Below are positions 12,141 to 21,495 of a stretch of 45,390 nt of DNA, piece by piece. The stretch's first letter is position 1, and each line of letters starts with the position of its first letter. The translations under genes and the position numbers were made by a program. The notes under the pieces were generated by a model. The model saw nothing but the letters and a program-made list of their open reading frames with translations. It was not told where the DNA came from and did no database searches. This DNA is from Chara braunii (Eukaryota; Streptophyta; Charophyceae; Charales; Characeae), in the NCBI GenBank assembly GCA_003427395.1, contig BFEA01000056.1, forward strand, positions 1,024,274 to 1,069,663, in the 5' to 3' direction.

Positions 12141-12841
12141 AGTAATACTCTCGAATGCTCTGTATTTAACAGTAGAAATCGGTGCTTAGTACGACCCTAC
12201 GATTACCTACGTGGCATGAACTCAAGTCATACTCGTTCTGGTACTACGTCAACGGTATCCTAGAAAATTGTTGGCAGTAGTGTCGGTTTCTGTCCAGACG
12301 GCTACTTCTATCGAAAAACCAGTATCCGCTTTTAAGAACAAAGGAAAAAACAAAGGAAAACACTCGGGTTCAAATCTCGTATGTACTTCTAACTGGTCCC
12401 ACCAAAACGCACAGAGATTTTCGGGTTTGAATCACGTAAGCACCTCTAGCTGGTCCTCCACAACAAACAAAAACGGCAAACATTGCTAGTGTTGTCGGAC
12501 CCGGGTTCGATACCCAGTCCCTGTCCTTTACAACCAACGGGTGCTAGGGTGGAACGAATCTTTCGCTAAACAAGGTAAGGTACACCGTCAAGATTTTTGT
12601 CTTTTGCGGATGTGGTCTGCAATGGAGCGTTGCCTCCCTTCCCTCATGGTGCCCATGACCTTTCCACCAAGTAGAAAGGGGAGGAGGAACTAAACCAAAA
12701 AACAAACAAAAAAAAGAAGAAAAAAAAAACTATCAAAAACAGTGGTTGCCTGTGAAAATGAGCACCTATCCAATATCTCAGGGGTCATAAATCCCTGCTC
12801 CTCCCAATGGCGCAACCAGGCGCCCCAACTTTAGATTATAA
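12141..12841. other. spacer with short repeats and a lone B-box-like site
   Basis: A diverged repeat with TCGGGTTCAAATCTCGTA / TCGGGTTTGAATCACGTA and CTGGTCC is seen at 12367-12455. GGGTTCGATACCC at 12503-12515 looks like a tRNA B box without a matching A box. No gene is recognised. Confidence 0.4.
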
Positions 12842-13215
12842 TTTTTTTTTTTTTTTTACAACCGTTGGCACCAACCAACGATCGTTACTGCCACAACTCG
12901 ATTGGCGCAACCACCAGCTATTGAAACGAAAACATGAGTTCGATTCCAGATGGAATCGATGTTAACAAAATGTGACTTTTTAAATTTATGCGTGTCATCC
13001 TCGTGTCGGGCCATGCTAATACCGGTGTGGCCGATTTCGGTCGCAGAATTCTGAAGGTATCATGATTGAGAGTGCTCACGTTGAGAGTGCTTTGGCACTA
13101 CGGGCCGCCCAATAAAAAAGAGCTAGCTCTAGTAGGGCATCTTCAGGCCCGATCCTAGTATCTGCAACGCAAGAGTCTAAGGTGCTTACCTACTGGGCTA
13201 GCTTTTATCACGGGA
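12842..13215 (-). mobile_element. composite tRNA-U6 SINE, copy A
   Basis: On the minus strand the order is a tRNA-like module, then a U6-derived segment, then an A tail. The module has TAGCCCAGTAGG as A box at 13189-13200 and a GATCGGGCC B-box-like site near 13148. Its edges, GCTAGC words, are inverted repeats. The U6 piece is at about 12984-13024 and keeps ATTAGCATGGCC and GAGGATGACACGCATAAAT. The A tail is the plus-strand T-run at 12842-12857. ACATGAGTTCGATTCC at 12933-12948 adds a B-box-like site in the other orientation. The same arrangement recurs at 26728-27115, so it is a family and not a chance junction. Confidence 0.6.
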
Positions 13216-13549
13216 GCTAGACAAGCAATTCGTCTATTTGAAACTCCCTCACCCAGTCGGTCGCCTATCTACGGCGTAATGGGCTCAACCCGCCCCTACA
13301 AGCCATCACGTCGGTCGCCTATTCCCGAATCGAACGCATGCCCATCCTAATAGGGCAGGGCGTAGGCACTTTACCACTTTGGCACGAGTTTGAGCTTTGG
13401 CGAGGACACTTTTTGGGACAAATTACTCAAAGCTCTCACTCCTTTTACGCCACGACCGCACACACGATGCAGCCACTCCTTTTTAACCACTCAAAATCCG
13501 AATCACGCAACTGCTATTGTAAGTAGAATAAGTTTAGATTTAGTATTTG
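13216..13549. other. duplicated spacer with a tRNA-like sequence
   Basis: CGTCTATTTGAA at about 13231 continues homology with the other composite SINE (27129). GTCGGTCGCCTAT is repeated at 13257 and 13312. On the minus strand at about 13325-13388, TGCCAAAGTGGTAAAGTGCC followed by GCGTTCGATTCGGG resembles the D-arm and T-arm of a tRNA, but the acceptor stem does not close well. It is probably a SINE head or tRNA relic. Confidence 0.4.
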
Positions 13550-13819
13550 TAATGACCGCATGTCTCTAAGGTTTCGCCAAACACGAGGGTCGGACGGTCA
13601 CAATGATCCTCGTCATCGCCCTTGCAGGTCGCAGGCATTCAAACTTTAGATAAAACATTCCAATGTCTTGGTCATAGGTCACATATAAATAGACTTTTGC
13701 AGAAACCTTATTTTCATCAAGTCAACTCAATCAAACAAAATCATATCGACAGTCGAACAGTGTCCGACATTGAAAATCCCGAGCAGATACCCTTGTAAGG
13801 GTTTCTGCATCGACACCGT
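13550..13819 (+). repeat. plus-strand LTR fragment with TATA box
   Basis: TATAAATA at 13684-13691 precedes a segment, AGTGTCCGACATTGAAAAT then GATACCCTTGTAAGGG, that recurs with changes at about 27615-27690 and in part at 34791-34816. After it comes ACACCGTTGTCGAG, which resembles the plant tRNA-Asp primer-binding motif on the plus strand. A promoter, a transcribed repeat region and a primer-site-like sequence in this order suggest the 3' part of a 5' LTR. It abuts the minus-strand LTR that begins at 13820. Confidence 0.4.
13684..13691 (+). promoter_or_regulatory. TATA box in LTR fragment
   Basis: TATAAATA lies about 30 bases ahead of the region shared between LTR fragments. This is a likely retrotransposon promoter element. 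It is supported only by sequence and position. Confidence 0.4.
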
Positions 13820-14946
13820 TGTCGAGCGCATCGGCCCCCGCCTTTTTCTCGTTAAGGTGAGGGACCCTTCCTGGCCATGTCCAGCAAGAGTTAAACAAAA
13901 ACAAAACAAGAGAGACAACTTGGGGATGATGCATAAATAATTCCACGAGTTGTCGAGACGGACACGGTCGCGTTGTCCTCTCGTCGCTCTAGCTGGATGC
14001 GCCAACTGTACATCCCGCGGTCATTTACGACATGATAGGTTCCTGCGGGGCATAAGCTTTCTTCCCTAAGAGGTTGTTACCACCCTTAGGGGCGTATCCC
14101 CACCAAGCTACTGACCCACGTGAGAAAGTTTTTACATGGATTCACAGAGGGCGCTTGCTCGCTGTAGTATAGGTACAAGCGATTAAAACGCCTATTGAAC
14201 CCTGACGTCGTTCGTCACTTAGGGTGCAAATTTCCTAAGGATGAAGTGTACGTTGGTCGACTAGGGCGGTCTAATTCAACCGAGGGCGCTGTAGTATAGG
14301 TACAAGCGATTAAAATGCCTATTGAACCTTGACGTCGTTCGTCACTTAGGGTGCAAATTTCCTTAGGATGAAGCGTACGATGGTCGACTAGGACGGTCTA
14401 ATTCAAGCATGGAAACCACATTTTTAACCCGAGTCCCATACACACAATGCTAACATAAATATACATATATATATATAACTTGTCAAGGTGAAGTCACACA
14501 TGCGCTTAATAAAGCAATACATATTTGTAAAAAGTTATTTTTTCAGTCAATCATCTAAGCAATCACAACCGTAAAAACTCAGCACAATGTTTAATATGAT
14601 TGATTGGGTCTGATGAAAAGATCACGATCACGTAATTCCTCTTTGTTATTGATGTCGTCTCAAAAAATAAAAATTTTCGTTTTTTGAAACCATATAGAAA
14701 AACGTTTTCTTCAATCCTTTAAATTGACGTCTATAGTCAAAACTTCTCATGTCTGTTTTCAGAGTCGCATTTCAGGTTGCCCTATAAGACGTAACTTAAG
14801 GTTTTCCCTATTTGTTTCCTGCAAAAATGTCTAAAGGTAACTTCAGACCGATGAAACGTATTTGTTTATTTTTCCTTTCTTATGTATTTACCCCTCAATG
14901 TCAAGGCATGATAGTGAAGTCATCGGGGTAATTTGAATACTATCCA
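13820..14946 (-). repeat. 3' LTR (left copy)
   Basis: It starts TGTCGAGCGCATC and ends TACTATCCA. It is homologous throughout to 19994-21495, sharing for example GGCATAAGCTTTCTTCCC, TAGTATAGGTACAAGCG, CGTCGTTCGTCACTTAGGG and CAAGGCATGATAG. It contains an internal duplication of about 120 bases: GCTGTAGTATAGGTACAAGCG occurs at 14161 and 14289, each followed by GTTCGTCACTTAGGG, which the right LTR has once. It lacks the 471-bp insertion of the right LTR and so shows the empty site near 14020-14032. Confidence 0.85.
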
Positions 14947-15640
14947 TCCGGCGACCCTATCTACATATATTGTTTTTGTTTCTGTTTTAGAGACTACCTC
15001 GTCAAGTCATAAGTCATATGACTTCCTCAACGAGATTAGTTTACGCGAGGTGTTTTTCTGGAAATCAAGTAAAATTTTCAGAAAACGATGTCTAGCCCTG
15101 GTAAATTGGTCGTCCTTACTTCTCAAGGGAATCTCTAGACCAACCTCACCTTCATTCATTATCCCATTCAACCACAATTTGATTTTCTGATAGACTCCCT
15201 CATACTCATTTTTACGAAAGGTTTCTTTGATCTTACTGTTTTACCCTTCCTCTCACATCATCTTAAGACGATCTTCCTGAACCAACGAATTCACGAGAAA
15301 TAATAAACCCCCCACAGGTTCTAGAGGCTTTACCAACTTGCTCGTGACCTCCTTCGATTGCAAGAGATTCGTCTGTGATGTTGACTGAGTCGAACAACGT
15401 CAAACTCATCATTTGTTCCGCAGTCCTTTCTCCCCATGGATCCTCTTCAATAAAAGTTTCACCCATCACAAGTTCAGAACCTACCTGATAAAAAATTGGT
15501 GCATTCCAAACATATTTTTCAGATCGCGAGGAAACATTTTTCAAGTAATTAACAAAATTAATATTTAGTCGATGGTCCTCTTTTCCAAGAAGCTGTCCAT
15601 GGGGATTGAATATTCTACCTGGTCCTTTGATGAGTCTCAC
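14947..15640 (-). pseudogene. pre-integrase region of the pol relic
   Basis: After the RNase H end, a 125-codon minus frame (15263-15640) is followed by a segment near 15060-15230 reading roughly YEGVYQKIKLWL and FTRARHRFLK. This resembles the spacer and start of a Ty3 integrase, where KRA..F precedes the zinc-binding HHCC. Neither the HHCC finger nor the DDE core follows. The sequence passes directly into the LTR through a short frame ending GWIVFKLPR, which matches the end of the frame that enters the right LTR at 21469. A deletion has therefore removed most of the integrase. Confidence 0.5.
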
Positions 15641-16956
15641 TCAATCCGACTAAGTCCATCTGCCCGGTTTTGAGTATCGAAAATACGCTCGATCTCAAAA
15701 TTAAACATCAAGATATATGTTAACCATCGAGCGACGGTTGGATCCGAAGGAGAATAATTCCTCAACCATCGAGTGACTCGTGTCGATCTATGACCGTCTG
15801 CAACTCCATCATCGATATGTGGTGAGGTCACATGTGGACAGAGAGGTTGCATGACCCTCATGATATATCGTTGTACAATAGCGACGATATTTGTCCAACC
15901 TTGAGGTGTCGAACACATGTGAATCAATCTCCTAGGCGTATGCATTGCGGTCATTGGCTTGTTTGCTGTGTACAAGGGGAATTGATCATAACCTAAATAA
16001 AAATCAATGAGTATTATGATGGATCTACCTGCGCATGATTCTGACAGTTGATCAACTTGTGGAAGTTCCCCCGAATCTCGAACCGTCACTGCCTTCAACC
16101 TTTGTGAGTCATAGACTTATCTAAGAACGCCGTCTGGTTTAAACCACCGGTCCCCCCGCCATTGAAAACCCCAAGTCCCTGTGAGTTAGGGCCGGGTTGT
16201 ACGGAGGGGCGGCGACCGTACGGAGGCACCAGGTTGTACGGAGGGGCGGCGACCGTACGGAGGCGCCAGGTTGTACGGAGGGGTCGGCGGGTCCAATCCT
16301 GCCATTTTGCAAGAGGCAACTTTCCCGATTTTTTGTGCTAAAACAAATTCACCAAAATGTCTGAAAATTTGAGGGTCCATAGATTAGGTCGTGATCTTTC
16401 AGGAAAAAATATCAGGAAAAAAAAAAATCATTTTCACCATGAAATATTCGTCGCGCCGATTCGGTTTATTTCAATTTTTTTTTTGCAAATTTTATTTTTA
16501 AGGTCCGCCTGGTTTTCCACACTGTACTACCGGTACCCGTTGTGAAACGACGCTACTGGTACCCCTGAGTTTTTCTGACGTTAGGAGGACCGGTGGTTTA
16601 ATAAAACAGAACCAAGGAGATGCATACGGACCATAAGAATAATCTGTCATTTCAGCATGAATTTTCTCATCCAGATATTCAATCACCTTGCGGTGATCGT
16701 CTGAATTTGAATATCGTGGACCTCTTATATTCTATGGTTCATGTGATACTGTATGTATCCTGATCAATGGGATGATATCAACGTCCAACCTTCCTTGTTC
16801 ATTGTCATCAAAGAAATAAGTCACATGTATGTCCTTTAAAGTACTAACGAGGAAGTTAGTTTCCACCTTAGTAAGAAATTGATCGTCTCCTATGATAATT
16901 TCCTTAATCCTATATTTTGCTAATCGGCACGGCCCCTCTTCTGCTTCCATCTTCAT
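15637..16956 (-). pseudogene. reverse transcriptase/RNase H relic interrupted by a MITE
   Basis: The upstream part (16602-16956) ends with YASPWFCFIK, the finger motif before the KPDG turn. The downstream part (15637-16098) has VTVRDSGELP, then GRSIIILIDFYLGYDQ (first catalytic Asp), TPQGWTN, and HIDDG (catalytic Asp pair near 15805-15816). ARWLTYILMFNFEIE and NRADGLSR follow, the typical last blocks of Ty3 RNase H. Between HIDDG and those blocks there are only about 30 codons where a few hundred are expected, so the RT thumb and most of RNase H are deleted. The two RT parts are separated by the 455-bp TTAA MITE. One TAA and other stops show that it was already inactive or decayed later. Confidence 0.8.
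16139..16601. mobile_element. TTAA MITE, copy 4 (455 bp), inside RT
   Basis: The element 16143-16597 begins ACCACCGGTCCCCCC and ends GGAGGACCGGTGGT, with TTAA on both sides (16139-16142, 16598-16601). The terminal inverted repeat is about 12 bp and imperfect beyond that. Internally a 37-bp unit containing GGTTGTACGGAGGGGC is repeated about 2.5 times (16195-16285). Insert plus one TTAA is 459 bases, a multiple of three, and the RT frame is the same on both sides. Confidence 0.8.
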
Positions 16957-17599
16957 TGTCTTGATTCATTCTCTCTTCTCTTTGTAATAAACTTCTTGGT
17001 CTTGAGTGATCAAGACAGACACAGGCTGCACTTTTACTCCTACTTTCTTGTATCTGCGCTTCGACCAAGTGACAAGTTTCCGTCCTCTAAAAAAGACTCT
17101 GCCTCGATGCAGGCGTAACCAGCGTGCTTACCCCCTGAGGCGTGTCCAATCGATAAGTCAAAGTCATATTTCATGCACCTCCCACGTCAGATATCACATC
17201 GGTTAGTGCATGTACCAAGCCATGGTCAACAAAGGATAACGTCGAAAAAATATATATTGTTTGTGATATGTTTGGCAGTGCAATAGAAAATTCCCTTGGT
17301 TCCTCATAACCATCAAAAAACTTTTTTTCTCTCCTTAGTCTTTCGGACTCTGGGAAAGAGTAGGACTCGATATTAAGCCAGTTCCTTGAGTTTTCAGGTC
17401 CCGTGTTCTCGTATTTTCTTACTTCATAATATATACACACAAGATTACATAAGGCGACAAATTCGACACAAAAATGATCTACCCAACAAAACCTCATACT
17501 CAACTCTAGGTAGAACATAAAAGTAGTTACGAGCTCCCACCTTTTAAATCGTGATTGTGACATCGCTAGTAGTGCCACAAAAGAAAGTTGATTCACTCG

Positions 17600-17840
17600 C
17601 GCCTACAAGGAATCCGGTATCAGATCTATTAATTCGGATCCTTGCATCTATGACTTCTCTCTCGTATGATGTTTATTTTTGCGCTATTATCAACCAAGGC
17701 TGAGAACTCACCTTGTTCAATGTGCATTTTTAAGAGACCGGTGCCAACACATCTCCAATCCATTTTGGTCCCTGTCAGTGTCCGATTGGCTTATGGAGGA
17801 ATGATATCACCAAAGTTGACAGTCATTACCTTTCTCTGCG
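17600..17840 (-). pseudogene. retropepsin-like protease relic
   Basis: On the minus strand near 17665-17710 the sequence reads FSALVDNSAKINII. Ty3-type aspartic proteases have ALVD(T/S)GA.INII at this place. The catalytic Asp is kept, but the following Thr/Ser-Gly has become Asn-Ser, so the active-site loop is broken. Position between the gag knuckle and the RT fits a protease. Frames between here and the RT (17171-17596) are open for 141 codons without a nameable motif. Confidence 0.6.
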
Positions 17841-17993
17841 TCAATCGCTGTTTGAGCTCGTCACGGATTTTTTGGAAAGCTGCCACAAATTCCTCAGTGT
17901 GACCAAATCAAGCTGACTCTCTTGAATGCGATCGACGATTTGCTCAATGTCAATTCCTTTCTCAATAGGAATCGTGTAGATATTTTTTTTGCG

Positions 17994-19817
17994 TCAAGGT
18001 TCTTCCTCCTTGACCACCTCCTTTCCTTTCCCGGTGTCTTGCTCTGAAGCCCGTTGTTTTGTTTGCCGTTTATTTTTAGCATGCACTTTCTCATCCTCTT
18101 CTTCTAAATTACCTTCCTCTTCGTCTCGGATAAGGATCTCCTTTGCCGGTCCTCTTGATCCACCTTCTTCTGTTGTCTTTTTGCTCAAGGTCTTTCTGGT
18201 CCTACGTACCTGTGGTAATGTCGTCGAAGCCGTTCGCTTACTAAGTATTGGTCGAGACATCAAAGTAGCAGCCATGGACCTAGGATCGGAGGAAGATTCG
18301 AGTGCAGTCGGAGAAGTACTAGTATGTGGTATATCCCACCCTCCAAATAGGTATACATTAGGTAGTCCAGGCCACTCTTCATCCAAGTCAAAACATAGGT
18401 GAACGACCTCGTCTCGACACTTTCTCATCTTCTTAGTCACTTTCTGTGCTTGTTGAATAAGCGTCTCTCCCTGTTTTGTTAGTTTCCGAGTCTCCAAATC
18501 CATTTCTGAATTATAAACTTGTAAAGCCTGAAATGCTTCTTCCATTTGAAAGAATTCCTCCTCCTCCTGCGATGTCATCCTGAAGGTAGCTAGCAGACTT
18601 CGACCCATTCGTCGGAATGCCTCCTTCCTTATACCCCCTTCAATATTTGGATCAATCAAATTTCCTTCAAAATCGAAGATGTCCCCACGAATGGTAGTAT
18701 ATACGATTTTGTCAGCCTCATCTTTGGTGAGGATTTGACAAAACCGCATAATGTGCCCATTCTGGTCACAATACTTACATGTAAGATCCTTCGCTCAGTT
18801 ACCACGTCCTCCAAAATCCCCTCGCCCTCGCCCACGGCCTCCTCCAGCTTGTTGTTGACTCGGGTCGGGCTGAGACTGCTCAGGCTGTGCCTGAATGTTC
18901 CCGCCATTCCCACCATTCTTTCCTTATTTCTTAGAGGTCCCCTGTCCTCCCCGAATCTAATTTAAAGCCTTTCACTCGACTTTCGTCAGCTTCTTGGGTG
19001 GTTCTTTTTCCTCAATCTCGCTGTCGCTGCTGCTTTCAACAACAACTTCCTTTCCCTTTCTCTTACTCCCCTTTGCCTTAACCATCATAATTTTCAACTT
19101 CAACCGCTCTGCACGCATTTTTGTCATCATTTTTTTAATATCTGACAAGGCTTTAAGAACTTCACGATCCTTGTTTTTTCCTACATCGTCCTTCTCACAA
19201 TGTTCATTGTGCTGCTTCAGCAACCGATAAAGCATTTAATCATCGAAACTCCCTGCCAAAATATTGGTTTTTATCTTTTGTCAATCATACCGCCCCTGCA
19301 TGTCTTTCATTAATTCTCTTTGCTCAACCTCTGAAAAGTTGTCCAGAAAGATAAGACATTTTTCCTTATCTGGTAGATCAGGTATCAGTCGAGCAACTCA
19401 CTCAAATTCCGTTAGGAATTGCTTGACTGATCCAAACTTTCACCGAACGACTTACCGAAGATCGGCTAAATCCAACATCTGATCTCCCAGCTAGTACTTG
19501 TCCAACAATTTTTCCTTTGATTTACTTACCAAGGTCATCGACTCCTTCTTATATTGTACCTTGCAATATCGTTTTACTTTTTGTAGCATTTTCGTATCAG
19601 TCCATTCTCGACGGCTCGCTAGGGGTTCGAACTTCTCAGCCCAACCAGAGACGCTGTTGTCATCGAACAAAAACACTTTCACCTTTGGGAGTTGATCCTT
19701 TTTTGTGACTGACTCTTGGATTGCCTCAGCTAACTCCCTGATATCATTTCTCCTCTCGTCACCATTTTCGCCAGCTTGAACCATCTTGAGTAGCACAAAA
19801 ACAATAACATCACACAT
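17994..19817 (-). pseudogene. gag-like region with CCHC zinc knuckle
   Basis: Minus-strand frames starting at 19817 give a gag-like N-terminal region (FLFDDNSVSGWAEKFEP, then REWTDTKML, and later FLTEFE), broken by TAG, TAA and TGA codons between about 19490 and 18970. A Lys-rich region and a Gly/Arg-rich GGGRGRGRGDFGGRG tract precede a perfect zinc knuckle CKYCDQNGHIMRFC (CX2CX4HX4C) at 18738-18779. A 251-codon frame follows (17994-18749), acidic and Lys-rich towards its end. The order fits nucleocapsid then spacer. The start at 19817 is the first Met of the frame; a later Met about ten codons on is equally likely. Confidence 0.7.
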
Positions 19818-19973
19818 TCATATTTCAATCAACTCTTCCTTGTTTTTCTAACTCTGTAAAATTTCACTTACTTTTCATCTGAAAACAAAATAAAAAACAT
19901 ACGTGGATCATAACTCCTTAATATTTCCTTACCCGGTTGTCGTTCCACCATGGATAACGGTAGTTTGTTGCTA

Positions 19974-19991
19974 TCCCCAGCAACGGCGTCA
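19974..19991 (-). promoter_or_regulatory. primer-binding site, tRNA-Asp type
   Basis: Two bases inside the 5' LTR the minus strand reads TGACGCCGTTGCTGGGGA. The 3' end of plant tRNA-Asp calls for TGGCGCCGTTGCCGGGGA, so 16 of 18 positions agree. This fixes the element's direction and the inner LTR edge. Confidence 0.75.
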
Positions 19992-19993
19992 TA

Positions 19994-21495
19994 TGTTGAG
20001 CGCATCAGCCCTCACATTTTTTTTCGTGAAGAGGCGAGAGCCCTCCCGGCCATGTCACACAGGAGTTAAACAAAAACAAAACAACAGAGACAATTTTAGG
20101 ACGACGCATAAATAATCTCACGAATCGTCGAGACCATCGTGGTCGCGTCGTCCCTTCCCTGCTTTAGCCGGGTGCACCAGTTGTACATCCTGCGGTCCCC
20201 TACGACAGGATCACAAGCGGTTATCGAGTAGCTGAAAATTCAGGAATGAAAATTCTGAAATGAGAGTTTTTGGCAGTTTGAAAATCGTGAATGGTCCTGA
20301 AGTGGTGAAAGGTCCGAAGACCCTGGAAACCACCTGTTTAGGCAGGCTGCATCCTGAAGTGGTGAAGGGTGTCCTTAAGTGGTCAAATGAGAGTTTTGGG
20401 CAGTCTGAAAATCATGAATGGTCCTGAAGTGGTGAAAGGTCCGAAGACCATAAAAACCATCCTTCACCACTTGAGGATGCATTCTGCCTAAATATGTGGT
20501 TTTCAGGGTCTTCGGACCTTTCACCACTTCAGGACCATTCAGGGTTTTCATACCTAAATGGTCCTGAAGTGGTGAAAGGTTTGAAGACCCTGAAAACCAC
20601 CTGTTTAGGCAGGCTACATCCTGAAGTGGTGAAGAGTGTCCTGAAGTGGTGATGAAAAATACGACTGTTGTTAACCTTCTCTCGACAGGATAGGTTTCCG
20701 CGGGGCATAAGCTTTCTTCCCTAAGGGGTTGTCACCACCCTTAGGAGCGTATCCCCACCGAATTACTGACACACGTGTGAAAATTTTTACATGCATTCGC
20801 AGAGGTGAGTCAACCGAGGGTGTTTGCTCGCTCGCTGTAGTATAGGTACAAGCGATTAAAACGCCTATTGAACTCAAACGTCGTTCGTCACTTAGGGTCT
20901 TGATCTCCTAAATATGAAGCGTACGTCGATCGACTAGGACGGTCTTAATCAAGCATGAAGACCACATTTTTAACCCTAGTCTCGTTCACATAATGCTCAC
21001 ATAAGTATACATATATATATATATAACTTATCAAGGTGAAGTTACACATGCCTTGAATAAAGCAATACATATATGTAAAATGTCATATTTTCAGTCAATC
21101 ATCTCAACAATCACAACTGTAAAAACTCAGCACAATCTTTAATATGATTGATTTGGTCTGATGAAAAGATGATGCTCACGTAATTCCTCCTTGTCGCTGA
21201 TCTAGTCTCAAAACAACCTAATTTTTTTTTGTTGAAAACATATAGGAAAAAAAAATTCGTCAATCTTTTAAATTGACGTCTATAGTTAAACTTTTTCATG
21301 TTTGATTTAAGAGTCGCGTTTCAGGTTGCCCTGTAAGACGTAACTTAAGGTTTTCCCTATTTGTTTCCTCCAAAAATGTCTAAAAGTAACTTCAGTCTGA
21401 TGAAATGCATTTGTTTACTTTTCCTTTTTAATGCATTTACCCCTCAATGTCAAGGCATGATAGAAAAATCATCGGGGTAGTCTGAATACTATCCA
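19994..21495 (-). repeat. 5' LTR (right copy), interrupted
   Basis: It begins TGTTGAGCGCATCAG and ends TACTATCCA on the plus strand. Without the insertion at 20212-20682 and its 9-bp duplication it is about 1,020 bases, close to the left LTR once that copy's internal duplication is allowed for. The two LTRs differ by many substitutions and small indels, so the insertion is old. Confidence 0.85.
20203..20691. mobile_element. 471-bp Mutator-like insertion with 9-bp target duplication
   Basis: CGACAGGAT is present at 20203-20211 and 20683-20691. The other LTR has a single equivalent site, so 20212-20682 is a clean insertion. A 9-bp duplication is typical of Mutator-like elements. The ends CACAAGCGGTTATCGAG and (reverse complement of the right end) AGAGAAGGTTAACAAC share only a GGTTANC core. 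The interior is built of copies of GGTCCTGAAGTGGTGAAAGG with GGTCCGAAGACC: direct at 20291, 20418 and 20558, inverted at 20461-20536, so it can fold into long hairpins. Confidence 0.75.

Larger units (their letters stand above)
13820..21495 (-). mobile_element. decayed Ty3-type LTR retrotransposon
   Basis: Two long direct repeats bracket a minus-strand region with gag, protease and RT relics. The right repeat (5' LTR in element direction) is 19994-21495 and the left (3' LTR) is 13820-14946. Both start TG and end CA on the plus strand. The tRNA-Asp-type primer-binding site lies 2 bases inside the right LTR. The gag knuckle comes before the protease, and the protease before the RT, as in Ty3/Gypsy. 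The RNase H body and the integrase core are missing, and stops of all three kinds are present. A TTAA MITE (16143-16597) and a 471-bp Mutator-like element (20212-20682) are nested inside. No clear 5-bp target duplication was found. Confidence 0.85.

Noticed and set aside
13325-13388. Functional tRNA gene on the minus strand
   Set aside because: T-arm and D-arm look right but the acceptor stem does not pair and the anticodon arm is poor; more likely a SINE or tRNA relic.
18975-19235. Independent Lys/Glu-rich host gene on the minus strand
   Set aside because: It lies between the gag start and the zinc knuckle of the LTR element and in the same direction; it is part of gag.
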